64,000 bases of DNA, from positions 18,207 to 82,206 of the forward strand of contig CAYPEK010000006.1 in NCBI GenBank assembly GCA_964409645.1. Direction: 5' to 3'. The notes under the pieces were generated by a model. It had not been told where the DNA came from. It worked only from the letters and a program-made list of their open reading frames with translations, and searched no databases. Origin of the DNA: CAYPEK01 sp964409645 (lineage in GTDB: Bacteria; UBP15; UBA6099). The number at the start of each line of letters is the position of its first letter. Position 1 is the first letter of the stretch. Both the position numbers and the translations under genes were made by a program. Below are positions 16,651 to 24,934 of this stretch, piece after piece.

Positions 16651-16674
16651 AAAAAAACCGCGGAATGTCCGCGG
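16651..16674 (-). terminator. Rho-independent terminator after the winged-helix gene
   Basis: On the minus strand CCGCGG, a 5-base loop and CCGCGG are followed by seven T residues (16657-16651). It lies about 110 bases beyond the stop of the winged-helix gene at 16787. Confidence 0.75.
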
Positions 16675-16786
16675 CTTTCCTTGTCTATGATCCGCAATCG
16701 TTTTCCAGCCGGCTGCCGACGGCCGTGATGTCCGCGTCATGTACAGGCGTTGCGTAAACAACCAGTGTCCGACGCCCGGACATCGC

Positions 16787-17089
16787 TCAGCCGCTCACCG
16801 TGAACAAATCTTTTAAAGGTTTATATAAGAAATGCGCCGGATTCAGTTTGTAAATTTTCAGGCGGCCCTCCTTGTGGTAAAGGACAAGCCCGAACTCGAC
16901 GAGCGAGTTCATCTGCCTGTTAACCTCCGAAACGGACGAGCCGCATGCAATTGCGAGCTCTTTCTCAAAGTAGCTTTCTTTATCGCGCTTGAACAAGGTG
17001 TAGAGAATCCGAATCTTGGTTTTGCTTCCCAATACTTCCTCTAGAAACACGCCTTGCACCTCCATCGCCGCTTCGAGGATAGCACCCAC
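16787..17089 (-). CDS. Small winged-helix transcriptional regulator
   Basis: The 100-residue protein looks like a minimal winged-helix DNA-binding domain of the ArsR/MarR type. The segment SKTKIRILYTLFKRDKESYFEKELA is the first helices, SSVSEVNRQMNSLVEFGLVLY the recognition helix region, and HKEGRLKIYKLNP the wing. Similar small proteins act alone or partner with nucleotidyltransferases, but none is adjacent. ATG 17089 opens the frame; ATG 17065 (MEVQGVF) is a possible alternative. It is transcribed from a predicted promoter at 17125-17152, divergently from the next regulator. Confidence 0.78.
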   Translation of the reverse strand: MGAILEAAMEVQGVFLEEVLGSKTKIRILYTLFKRDKESYFEKELAIACGSSVSEVNRQMNSLVEFGLVLYHKEGRLKIYKLNPAHFLYKPLKDLFTVSG

Positions 17090-17124
17090 AAAACAGAGCT
17101 CCCCCTATATCGCCAGCATTTTTA

Positions 17125-17152
17125 ATTCTATCTTTATCGGCTTATTCGTCAA
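17125..17152 (-). promoter_or_regulatory. Predicted promoter of the winged-helix gene
   Basis: TTGACG (17152-17147) and TAGAAT (17130-17125) on the minus strand are separated by 16 bases, placing the start of transcription about 25-30 bases before ATG 17089. Confidence 0.6.
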
Positions 17153-17379
17153 GTGGATATTAAATTCGCCACATGCCCACGATTCCATTTTTTTCTTTTT
17201 GTTAAAAGTGAATATCCTGTACCTGTCGAAATAAAACCACCTTTGCCTCGCATATAGGTACCAATATTCCGCTATGCGTGCGTGTTGTTTCTGCAAATGA
17301 CTTTTTCATTAACGTGATTTATTACATTTTGCCTCTTAAATTTTAAAAAAATTTATTAATTAAAATCTTTTTATCCTTC
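17153..17379. other. AT-rich divergent regulatory spacer
   Basis: This gap lies between the two divergent predicted promoters. It is AT-rich, has A and T runs, and contains no convincing gene. A 63-codon minus-strand frame (17105-17296) overlaps it and the -10 region, lacks a ribosome-binding site and has a composition matching the spacer, so I treat it as chance. Confidence 0.5.
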
Positions 17380-17408
17380 TTGACAAACCTGTTCAAATGG
17401 CATAATAT
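17380..17408 (+). promoter_or_regulatory. Near-consensus sigma-70 promoter
   Basis: TTGACA (17380-17385), a 17-base spacer and TAATAT (17403-17408) form the best promoter seen in the window. The predicted transcript begins about 17415, only 15-25 bases before the start of the MerR-like gene. Confidence 0.8.
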
Positions 17409-17428
17409 CTCTCTAACTATAGGCAATC

Positions 17429-17677
17429 GTGGGTACATTAATGCAAAATAAATACACCACTAAGCAAGTTGCAGACATGTTGAATATCGATAAGTCAACA
17501 CTGCTTAGATGGATCCGGCAGAATAAAATCACGGACGTAGGGCACCGGGATGGTCGCAACTGGAGAGTATGGCTCCCGGAAGATGTGGAACAGGTTAAGC
17601 TCTATCATGAGAAAATACACCAACTGACGCTTAACCTCGACGATGAAAAAGCAAAAAGCTCGGATTCAGGCGACTGA
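17429..17677 (+). CDS. MerR-type helix-turn-helix / excisionase-like protein
   Basis: An 82-residue protein made of one MerR-like DNA-binding domain: YTTKQVADMLNIDKSTLLRWI (about 8-28) is the helix-turn-helix, and NWRVWLPEDVEQVKLYHEKI the following wing and helix. There is no effector-binding domain, as in excisionases and small anti-repressors. GTG 17429 has AGG five bases upstream; ATG 17441 is an alternative that removes four residues. The gene is less GC-rich than its neighbours and stands alone in an AT-rich stretch before ftsZ, but no integrase or phage gene is nearby. Confidence 0.8.
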   Translation: MGTLMQNKYTTKQVADMLNIDKSTLLRWIRQNKITDVGHRDGRNWRVWLPEDVEQVKLYHEKIHQLTLNLDDEKAKSSDSGD

Positions 17678-18238
17678 TTGCCCAGTTCCACTCCGAAGCT
17701 TCGCTGAACTTTGAAAATTGAATAGTAGTGGAAAGAAAATTAGCACTCAATTCAAAAAGACCTGTGCTAAGATACCATAATTCAGTATCGCTAAAGATCG
17801 CAAAGTATCACGGAGCGCCTTTAGAGATAAAAGGCAAAACGAACAGCCCAAAAGAAAAATAAAAATGACATTTAAAGGTTTTGAGGGTATAGAACATTAA
17901 AAAGAATAAAAAAAGGCTTTAAAAAGGAAATTCAACAAATATCTGTTTGAATAAAGGTAAATTTAAGCAAACAAATTTCGGCGAGAAGTCGGAGTTGACG
18001 ACAAAAAAGCGACAAAAGCAGCAATTCTTGAGTGATAAACTCAAGTTCTGAACTTTGAAACATGGAATCGACAGAGAGCTTTTTTAAAGAACTGGCTCTT
18101 TTGTGGAGTGCGGCATTCCAAAATTGGTACATCTTCGTCATATTTTCTGGGGCGAGAGTTGTACAGTTAAAAACGAAGCGTTTGAGGTAGTTTTACAAAT
18201 ATTAAAAAATATTGATGAAAAAAAGTTGGAGGGGGATT
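17678..18238 (+). other. Long AT-rich non-coding leader before ftsZ
   Basis: These 561 bases lack a credible gene; the only frame over 60 codons (17932-18141, minus) has no ribosome-binding site and simple composition. A small hairpin CTTGAGT-GATAA-ACTCAAG lies near 18025-18045. No clear consensus promoter for ftsZ was found, so its transcript may begin far upstream or from a non-sigma-70 site. ddl, ftsQ and ftsA, the usual neighbours, are absent. Confidence 0.5.
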
Positions 18239-19348
18239 ATGTCTGAAAATTTTAGCCCGGAAATTGACCGATTTGCTCGAATTAGAGTTATCGGTGTCGG
18301 AGGCGGCGGAAGCAATGCTGTTGACCGGATGATCGAGATCGGTCTTCGCGGTGTTGATTTTATTATAGTCAATACCGACACGCAAGCCTTGGTATCATCC
18401 AAGGTGCGACACAAAATTCAGGTCGGCCCGAAGACTACGAGCGGGCTCGGTGCCGGCGCGGATCCCGGTAAAGGCCTGATGGCCGCAAAAGAGAGCCGGC
18501 ACGAAATCGAACAGGCTCTTGAAGGATCCGATATGGTTTTCATTACCGCCGGCATGGGCGGCGGGACGGGAACCGGCGCGGCGCCGATCATCGCGGAAGT
18601 CGCCAAGGAACTCGGCGCTCTGACTGTTGCGGTGATAACAAAACCGTTCTCGTTTGAGGGCAAACAGAGGAAGATGGTCGCCGAGGAAGGCGCTTCGGTT
18701 CTTAAAGGTAAGGTAGATACCCTTATCACAGTGCCGAATGAAAGACTTCTCTCCGTGATCGACCCCGCGACGAGCGTGAAAGACGCCTTCAAAAAGGCGG
18801 ACGACGTGCTCCGGCAGGGCGTGCAGGGCATTTCCGACATGATCTCCATTCCGGGAATGATAAATGTGGACTTCGCGGACATCTGCACGGTGATGCGCGA
18901 GACCGGCTCCGCTCTCATAGGTATCGGCGAGGGAACCGGCGAGCACCGCGCGATGGAAGCGGCGGAGAAATCGATGAACTGCCCGCTGCTTGAGAAGCCG
19001 ATCGACGGCGCTCAGGGACTGTTGATAAACATAACCGGCGGACGCGATATGACGCTCCACGAGGTCAATACCGCCGCCGAGATCATCAGCTCTAGAGCCG
19101 ATGAAAACGCCAATATCATTTTCGGCGCCGTGATCGACGAGAGCCTCGAAGGTGTGATTCGCGTGACGGTCGTCGCCACCGGATTCGACGCCACGTATGC
19201 CGCGCAGAACCCGATTATCACCACCCACGACGAGCAACCGCAGGCTGCCCCTCAGCAGCAGCAACAGCGTGTGATTAAGGTTGCAGGGTCTTCGTATCGG
19301 GACGAGCTCGACATTCCATCGTTCCTGAGGTCTCAGCAAGGACAATAG
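18239..19348 (+). CDS. ftsZ: Cell division GTPase FtsZ
   Basis: FtsZ forms the division ring. The 369-residue protein has the N-terminal GGGGSN nucleotide loop (about 21-26), the tubulin signature GGGTGTGAAP (about 107-116), the T7 synergy loop around NVDFADI, a Q/P-rich linker (QAAPQQQQQR) and the conserved C-terminal peptide DIPSFLR that binds membrane anchors. ATG 18239 is chosen over the upstream TTG at 18212 because GGAGGGGG lies just before it. It ends in UAG. The gene is solitary, without ftsA or ftsQ, so its anchor partner must be elsewhere; the C-terminal peptide indicates that there is one. Confidence 0.98.
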   Translation: MSENFSPEIDRFARIRVIGVGGGGSNAVDRMIEIGLRGVDFIIVNTDTQALVSSKVRHKIQVGPKTTSGLGAGADPGKGLMAAKESRHEIEQALEGSDMVFITAGMGGGTGTGAAPIIAEVAKELGALTVAVITKPFSFEGKQRKMVAEEGASVLKGKVDTLITVPNERLLSVIDPATSVKDAFKKADDVLRQGVQGISDMISIPGMINVDFADICTVMRETGSALIGIGEGTGEHRAMEAAEKSMNCPLLEKPIDGAQGLLINITGGRDMTLHEVNTAAEIISSRADENANIIFGAVIDESLEGVIRVTVVATGFDATYAAQNPIITTHDEQPQAAPQQQQQRVIKVAGSSYRDELDIPSFLRSQQGQ

Positions 19349-19389
19349 TGCGCGTTTTGACGCGTTTTCAATTTTTCTCCTTCTCCTTT

Positions 19390-19427
19390 GCCGCCGCGTT
19401 CAACAAATGCGGCGGCCTTTGTTTTTT
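19390..19427 (+). terminator. Rho-independent terminator after ftsZ
   Basis: GCCGCCGC (19390-19397) pairs with GCGGCGGC (19409-19416), followed by CTTTGTTTTTT. It is about 40 bases past the ftsZ stop codon. The rest of the gap 19349-19702 is AT-rich and shows no gene. Confidence 0.85.
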
Positions 19428-19655
19428 GTGGGTCTATCAATGAACTCGACAAAACACACCTGTTTATAACGTTTTTTAGATTTGGCCGTGATCTTTGTCC
19501 GCATAAAGCAAATTGCAACATTCGAATATTTTTTTTCGAATACAATTTGCTCGTTAAGACCATCTCATATAGATTAGTCGCTTTAAATTTTGTCAAAATA
19601 TAGTGTGTTTTTTAATTCAAAAACAAAAATTGACTCTTTTTTGTTGTTGAGCCGC

Positions 19656-19684
19656 TTGATTTTTTACATGGGGTAATGTTTAAT
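19656..19684 (+). promoter_or_regulatory. Possible promoter of the ModE-like gene
   Basis: TTGATT (19656-19661), a 17-base spacer and TTTAAT (19679-19684) precede ATG 19703, giving a very short leader. Confidence 0.4.
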
Positions 19685-19702
19685 GACTAATGGAACCCAG
19701 TT

Positions 19703-20044
19703 ATGAATATTAAAATGAAAATCTGGCTTGAAAAGGATGGCCAGAACTTTATGGGGGAAGGCCGTATTGTCCTTTTGCGGGCAATCGAAGAGACCGGATC
19801 GATCAACGGCGCGTCGGAAAAGCTTAAGATTTCTTTCCGACACGCGTGGGGCCAGATCAAGAAATTAGAAAAAAGACTTGGGATCAGGCTGATCGAGCCG
19901 CAGGTCGGCGGCAAAGGCGGCGGCGGTTCGAAGCTGACCAAGGAAGCGAAAGACCTTTTGGCGGAATTCGAGGCGGTCAGCGAGGATTTACATTCTTATC
20001 TTGAAGTCAGGCAAAGCAAAACGAAACTACTCAAAAAACTTTAA
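19703..20044 (+). CDS. ModE-like winged-helix regulator, DNA-binding domain only
   Basis: The 113-residue protein matches the LysR-like winged helix at the N-terminus of the molybdate regulator ModE: GEGRIVLLRAIEETGSINGA, then SFRHAWGQIKKLEKRLG as recognition helix, and the glycine-rich wing VGGKGGGGSKLT typical of this family. The molybdate-binding MOP domains are absent, so it cannot sense oxyanion like full ModE and may respond through a partner or act constitutively. No molybdate transport gene is adjacent. The ribosome-binding site is weak. Confidence 0.85.
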   Translation: MNIKMKIWLEKDGQNFMGEGRIVLLRAIEETGSINGASEKLKISFRHAWGQIKKLEKRLGIRLIEPQVGGKGGGGSKLTKEAKDLLAEFEAVSEDLHSYLEVRQSKTKLLKKL

Positions 20045-20105
20045 GTGTTTATAGAAAATACTTTCTGAACAATCTCATTATTCAATTCGACAATATCTAT
20101 CTCAA

Positions 20106-20134
20106 TTGAAATCAATAAATCATTGTGGTAAATT
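20106..20134 (+). promoter_or_regulatory. Predicted promoter of leuS
   Basis: TTGAAA (20106-20111), 17 bases, TAAATT (20129-20134), about 60 bases before the leuS start. No T-box specifier or antiterminator was recognised in the leader. Confidence 0.5.
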
Positions 20135-20194
20135 TACAATTCCGGCCGCAGATGTCCGGAGGCCGGAAAATCTATCGACTTGGTGATGTGGGCT

Positions 20195-22675
20195 ATGAGA
20201 GAGTACGATTTCGAGAATTTTGAGTCAAAGTGGAGAAAACGCTGGGAAGAATCGGGGCAACATACATGCAAGAACGACGATCCCAGACCGAAGTATTATT
20301 GTTTGGATATGTTCCCCTACCCGTCCGGGAGCGGCCTGCACGTCGGCCACTGGCGCGGGTACGTTTTGTCGGATGTATGGACGAGATACAAAACACTTCA
20401 AGGGCATAACGTTCTGCACCCGATGGGCTGGGATGCTTTCGGACTTCCCGCCGAGAATGACGCGATCAAGAAAAAGATACATCCCCGTATAAACACAGAA
20501 AAAAATATAGATAATATCCGCCGGCAGCTTAAAGAGATCGGCGCAATGTACAACTGGGAACGCGAGTTCAGCACGACCGACCCGGAATATTTCAAATGGA
20601 CGCAGTGGATTTTCGTAAATATGTTCAAGAAGGGTCTCGCGTACAAAAAGGAAATGCCGATCAATTGGTGCCCGTCGTGCAAGACCGGCGTTGCGAACGA
20701 AGAGGTCGTAAACGGCGCTTGCGAGCGGTGCGGCGCGGAAGTATCGAAGAAACACCTGAATCAGTGGATGCTGAAGATAACCGAGTACGCGGAACGGCTT
20801 CTGAACGATCTGGACAAGCTCGACTGGCCGGAACAGGTGAAGCTGCTGCAACGCAACTGGATCGGGCGGAGCGAGGGAGCGGATGTTGTTTTCAAAGCGA
20901 TCAGCGCACGGGACGGTTCCGAGCAGGACTTCACGGTTTATACGACGCGGCCGGACACGCTGTTCGGGGCGACATACGTTGTGTTTGCGCCGGAGCATCC
21001 GATGGTGCAGGAAATCTGTGACCCGGCGAAGCTACAGGAGATAAAGGATTACATCGAGCAGTCGGCGAAGCAGACGGACATCGACCGGACGAACGCCAAG
21101 AAAGACAAGACGGGCGTTTTCATCGGCGCGTACGCAATCAACCCGGTGAACGGCGTGAAAGTCCCGATCTGGATTTCAGACTACGTTTTGATGGGATACG
21201 GAACGGGCGCGATTATGGCGGTGCCGGCGCACGATGAGCGCGACTTCGAGTTCGCGACGAAGTTCAGCATCCCGATCATCGAGGTCATTTACAGCGATCA
21301 GGCGAAGCGGAACGCGGACGGGACGCTCGTCGAGGCGCATATCATCGACGGCAAGCTGATAAATTCCGGCGACTTCGACGGGATGGACTGGCAAGCTGCG
21401 AAGGAGAAGATCACGGCGATGCTTGCGGCGAAAGGCCGCGGGCGGAAAACCGTAAATTATAAGATGCGGGACTGGGTTTATTCGAGGCAGCGCTATTGGG
21501 GCGAGCCGATCCCGCTGGTCAACTGCGAGAAGTGCGGCTGGGTTGCGATCCCCGAAGAGCAACTTCCGGTGCTGCTCCCCGAGGTGGAGTCTTACGAGCC
21601 GACGGGCACGGGCGAGTCGCCTCTTGCGGCGATCACGAATTGGGTGAACACGACTTGTCCGGAGTGCGGCGGCCCGGCGAAGCGGGAGACGGACACGATG
21701 CCGCAGTGGGCGGGTTCGTCGTGGTATTTCCTGCGCTACCCGGATCCGAAGTGCGCGACGGGCATCGCGGACCCGGAGATTCTGCACAAATGGATGCCGG
21801 TTGACCTTTACGTGGGCGGCATCGAGCATGCGATTCTCCACTTGCTGTACTCGCGCTTCTTTGTAAAGTTCCTGTTCGACATCGGAGCGGTGAAATTCGA
21901 CGAGCCGTTCTCGCGGCTGTTCAATCAAGGTATGATCTGCCGGTTTTCGGAGAAGACGGAGAAGGTCGAAAAGATGTCGAAGTCGAAGGGCAATGTAGTG
22001 AGCCCGGACGACATTGTGAAGGATTACGGTACGGACACGCTGCGGTTGTACGAGTTGTTCGTGGGGCCGCCGGAGATGGAATCCGAATGGAGCGACCGGA
22101 GCATCGAGGGTATTTTCCGGTTCCTGAAACGGGCGTGGAAATGGGTGTTCGAAGCAAAAGAGAAAGCAGGCGCGGCGGACGACGCGGAGATGCTGCGGCA
22201 GCGGCACATTCTGATAAAGAACTGCACGGAACGACTGGAGTCGTTCCGGTTCAACACGATAATCAGCGCGCTGATGGAGTTTGTGAATTTCGCGACTGAA
22301 GAGAAAAACGCGGGCCTTGCGGTTTCGCGCGAGACGATCGAGGCGTTCCTGATAATGATCTCGCCTCTGGCGCCTCATTTCGCGGAGGAGTTGTGGCGGG
22401 AACTGGGCGGAAACGAAACGATTTTCCGGTCGAAATGGCCGCCGTTCTCTGAAGAGCTGACGAAGGCGGGCGAATGGACGGTCGTGGTGCAGGTCAGCGG
22501 CAAGGTGCGCGGGAGATTCGACGTTGCGACGGAAACGCCGGAAGCCGAGATCGAGAAGCTGGCCCTCGCGGATGATAAGGTTGCGAAGTGGCTCGAAGGC
22601 AAGCAGGTGATGAAGGTGATCGTTAAGATTAACCCGAAATCGAACTCGGCGCTTGTGAATGTGGTTGCTAAATAA
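20195..22675 (+). CDS. leuS: Leucyl-tRNA synthetase
   Basis: Class I synthetase charging tRNA-Leu. The 826-residue sequence has the HIGH-type signature HVGH (49-52) after PYPSGSGL, the bacterial zinc-binding insertions (WCPSCK...CERCG and CEKCGW...CPECGG), the CP1 editing domain with TTRPDTLFGATY and GYGTGAIMAVPAHDERD, and KMSKS at about 593. The anticodon-binding and C-terminal domains are complete. I chose ATG 20195 (MREYDF), which fits the family N-terminus; in-frame TTG 20180 and ATG 20186 would add a few residues. It is followed after 48 bases by the MFS gene. Confidence 0.97.
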   Translation: MREYDFENFESKWRKRWEESGQHTCKNDDPRPKYYCLDMFPYPSGSGLHVGHWRGYVLSDVWTRYKTLQGHNVLHPMGWDAFGLPAENDAIKKKIHPRINTEKNIDNIRRQLKEIGAMYNWEREFSTTDPEYFKWTQWIFVNMFKKGLAYKKEMPINWCPSCKTGVANEEVVNGACERCGAEVSKKHLNQWMLKITEYAERLLNDLDKLDWPEQVKLLQRNWIGRSEGADVVFKAISARDGSEQDFTVYTTRPDTLFGATYVVFAPEHPMVQEICDPAKLQEIKDYIEQSAKQTDIDRTNAKKDKTGVFIGAYAINPVNGVKVPIWISDYVLMGYGTGAIMAVPAHDERDFEFATKFSIPIIEVIYSDQAKRNADGTLVEAHIIDGKLINSGDFDGMDWQAAKEKITAMLAAKGRGRKTVNYKMRDWVYSRQRYWGEPIPLVNCEKCGWVAIPEEQLPVLLPEVESYEPTGTGESPLAAITNWVNTTCPECGGPAKRETDTMPQWAGSSWYFLRYPDPKCATGIADPEILHKWMPVDLYVGGIEHAILHLLYSRFFVKFLFDIGAVKFDEPFSRLFNQGMICRFSEKTEKVEKMSKSKGNVVSPDDIVKDYGTDTLRLYELFVGPPEMESEWSDRSIEGIFRFLKRAWKWVFEAKEKAGAADDAEMLRQRHILIKNCTERLESFRFNTIISALMEFVNFATEEKNAGLAVSRETIEAFLIMISPLAPHFAEELWRELGGNETIFRSKWPPFSEELTKAGEWTVVVQVSGKVRGRFDVATETPEAEIEKLALADDKVAKWLEGKQVMKVIVKINPKSNSALVNVVAK

Positions 22676-22723
22676 CAAATAAAGCCGGCGGGCCGGCCGC
22701 GGCGCAAAGGAGATTCATCTCAG

Positions 22724-24583
22724 ATGGCGGAACAGAAGAAAAAAATCTCTCTCGGTTACGCATGGTACGCGCTGTTTGTCATGTTCATGATAAACATGTT
22801 CAACTATGTCGATCGGCTGAGCCTCGGGCCGGCGATGGAGCACCTCAAGAGATACTTCGATGTGACGGATACAAAGATGGGCCTGATCCTCGGCGCGTTC
22901 ACATTTGTATATGCGATCATATCGCTGCCAATGGGGTTCCTGTCCGACCGCGGGAAGCGGACTTTTTTCGTCGGCCTCGGCGCGTTCGTGTGGAGCATAG
23001 CGGCGACCACATCGGGCTTTTGCAAAACATTCACGGGCTTTTTCGCGGCGCGTGCGGCGGTGGGGAGCGGCGAAGGAATTTATGCGCCGACGGGATCAGC
23101 GATCATAGCCGATTATTTTCCGAGGGACAAACGCGCAACAGCAATCTCCATATTCATGTCGGCGATGCTGCTGGGTGGTGCGTTGGCACTCGTAGTAGCG
23201 GGCATGATAATCGACAAAACGGATAAGTTTGACCTGAGCAGGACCGCGAAACTCGTTCCGTATGAAAAAGGCGCGACGGTCGAAGGCTGGACATACGAGG
23301 GACAGATACAGACGCGCGACAGACATGTGTCATACGATTTCAAGAACGGAGCGGATACTTTGTCCGTCGTTTTGTCCAAACCGGATCTGAAAAAGAAGTC
23401 GGATGCATATACGAAACTTTTCAATGTGGATTTTCGACTGAACGGAACTGCAGAACCTCAGGATGAGCAAAAAAAAGTTGCTGAATCGATAGTCAATCAG
23501 ATCAGAGATCATGAGGATGATGATTTTTCGACAATAAAAGCTGATATTAAAGACGATAAAAAAAGCCTTCTGTGCAAACTTTTTCCCACCTTATGTACAT
23601 CAACCGGCAACATTGTAATTCCAAAAGAATATGCCGACAGACTGACGTACGACAAAGAGAAAAAAGAACTGGCATTTAAAGGAATTATGACTGTTAAGGA
23701 TAAGAAAATCCTTAGAAACCTGTCCGACAACCCGAAATACCAGAATGCGCTTGTAGAGATATACAACTACTCGGCGTTCTACTATCGGCGGTCGGATAAC
23801 TGGAAATGGATTTTCTGGATTCTAGGGCCTCCGGGGATTCTATTCGCGATTCTGGCGTTCGCGCTCAGAGAGCCTGTAAAAGGCGGCACCGAGGACTACC
23901 TGACGGAAGAGCAGGCGCTGAAAGTGGATGCGAAGGGAAGTATTGATTACTCGCCGCTCTGGAAGACTCCGTCGCTGGTGATAATGATGCTGTCGAACGT
24001 GATATTCACGGCGGCGGTCGGCGGGCTGAACATGTGGCTGTTCCCGTTCATTGAGCGATACAAAGATATGGAGTCAGCAACTGCCGCGATGAAGATCGGG
24101 CCAATCGTAATTGTGTCGATGGTCGTGGGCGTCATCCTCAGCGGAATCGTCTCCGACAAAATGTTCAAGAAGTCTAAACGGGCTTACAACTACATTCTGT
24201 TCGTCTGCATAACGCTGTCGATCCCGTTCCTTTACATTTTCGTGATGACGTTGAACTACTACGCGCTCATTGCGTCGGTGACGCTCGGAATGTTTCTGCT
24301 TTCATGGGTGAACGGCCCGCAGAACACGCTGCTCGTGTCGGTTGTCGATCCGAAACTTCGCGCCACGATGAACGCGGTGCATATCGTACTGATACACTGC
24401 CTAGGCGATGGCCCCTCGCCCATCATCATCGGCGCTCTCTCGGACAAATTCAGCCTGAAGTTCGCGTTCATGCTGCTGCCGATCGCGCTGTTCATCGGCG
24501 GGCTCGGGTTCCTGATCGCGGGATATTTCGTGCCTAAGGACCTGCAGAAGCTTGAAGACAGGATGAAAAAGCAGGTAGCGTAA
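22724..24583 (+). CDS. MFS transporter (Spinster-like) with a large inserted domain
   Basis: A major facilitator of 619 residues. Standard MFS motifs are present: FNYVDRLSLG in helix 1, the loop 2-3 signature GFLSDRGKR (about 71-79), and helix 4-5 motifs GSGEGIYAPTGSAIIADYFP. After helix 5 (about 141-164), where the family normally has a loop of ten or so residues before helix 6 (NWKWIFWILGPPGILFAI, about 359-377), there is an insert of about 190 residues (167-357). It is hydrophilic, lysine/aspartate-rich, contains two cysteines (C284, C291) and should face the periplasm. The second half (helices 7-12) is intact. Substrate unknown; relatives export lipids or take up organic anions. It follows leuS closely, but no functional link is evident. 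Confidence 0.88.
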   Translation: MAEQKKKISLGYAWYALFVMFMINMFNYVDRLSLGPAMEHLKRYFDVTDTKMGLILGAFTFVYAIISLPMGFLSDRGKRTFFVGLGAFVWSIAATTSGFCKTFTGFFAARAAVGSGEGIYAPTGSAIIADYFPRDKRATAISIFMSAMLLGGALALVVAGMIIDKTDKFDLSRTAKLVPYEKGATVEGWTYEGQIQTRDRHVSYDFKNGADTLSVVLSKPDLKKKSDAYTKLFNVDFRLNGTAEPQDEQKKVAESIVNQIRDHEDDDFSTIKADIKDDKKSLLCKLFPTLCTSTGNIVIPKEYADRLTYDKEKKELAFKGIMTVKDKKILRNLSDNPKYQNALVEIYNYSAFYYRRSDNWKWIFWILGPPGILFAILAFALREPVKGGTEDYLTEEQALKVDAKGSIDYSPLWKTPSLVIMMLSNVIFTAAVGGLNMWLFPFIERYKDMESATAAMKIGPIVIVSMVVGVILSGIVSDKMFKKSKRAYNYILFVCITLSIPFLYIFVMTLNYYALIASVTLGMFLLSWVNGPQNTLLVSVVDPKLRATMNAVHIVLIHCLGDGPSPIIIGALSDKFSLKFAFMLLPIALFIGGLGFLIAGYFVPKDLQKLEDRMKKQVA

Positions 24584-24618
24584 TCGGTTAAACCGAACTA
24601 AAAGAAATCAAATAAAAC

Positions 24619-24646
24619 GCGCGGTCTCACGGCCGCGCTTTTTTTT
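24619..24646 (+). terminator. Rho-independent terminator after the MFS gene
   Basis: GCGCGG (24619-24624) pairs with CCGCGC (24633-24638) and is followed by eight T residues. Confidence 0.85.
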
Positions 24647-24666
24647 GCTGACGAAGCACCCTCAAA

Positions 24667-24905
24667 CAAGTTCCTGATTATACTCAATTTTCCGCTACCG
24701 TGTGAAAAAGGGTGTCAGGCCATGAATTGGGAATTGAGATTCCGAAAGTATCGAGAGTTTTTCGCCAATCAAATATATATATGAGCCAACAATCCTTTTC
24801 CCGATGCTTCTCAATTCCCAATTCACGGCCTGACACCAAAGTACAGTCAAAGAAATCAATACCTGCGGAGAATCAGGCATAATCAGGAACAAGTTCGAGG
24901 ATGGC
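24667..24905. repeat. Long inverted-repeat element (MITE-like)
   Basis: Two 29-base arms, 24711-24739 and 24809-24837, are inverted repeats with one mismatch (GGTGTCAGGCC[A/G]TGAATTGG plus GAATTGAGA) around a 69-base AT-rich centre. An outer pair adds GTTCCTGATTAT (about 24670-24681) and its complement ATAATCAGGAAC (about 24883-24894), with further partial matches outward. The whole is about 230 bases and has no coding potential. It fills the gap between the MFS terminator and the reductase gene, and looks like a non-autonomous mobile or REP-type element. Confidence 0.75.
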
Positions 24906-24934
24906 ACAAAATTTAAACCGACACTATTATCGCG

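Noticed and set aside
17105..17296. A 63-codon minus-strand frame between the two small regulators
   Set aside because: It overlaps the predicted promoter of the winged-helix gene, has no ribosome-binding site and reads as AT-rich noise.
17932..18141. A 69-codon minus-strand frame in the ftsZ leader
   Set aside because: No ribosome-binding site, no domain, and a composition that follows the AT-rich spacer.
20045..20194. T-box riboswitch before leuS
   Set aside because: No AGGGTGGNACCGCG-like T-box sequence or terminator/antiterminator pair is visible; the leader from the predicted promoter is only about 60 bases.
21176..22678. A 500-codon minus-strand frame inside leuS
   Set aside because: It is a mirror frame of leuS, with low-complexity Arg-rich sequence and no ribosome-binding site.
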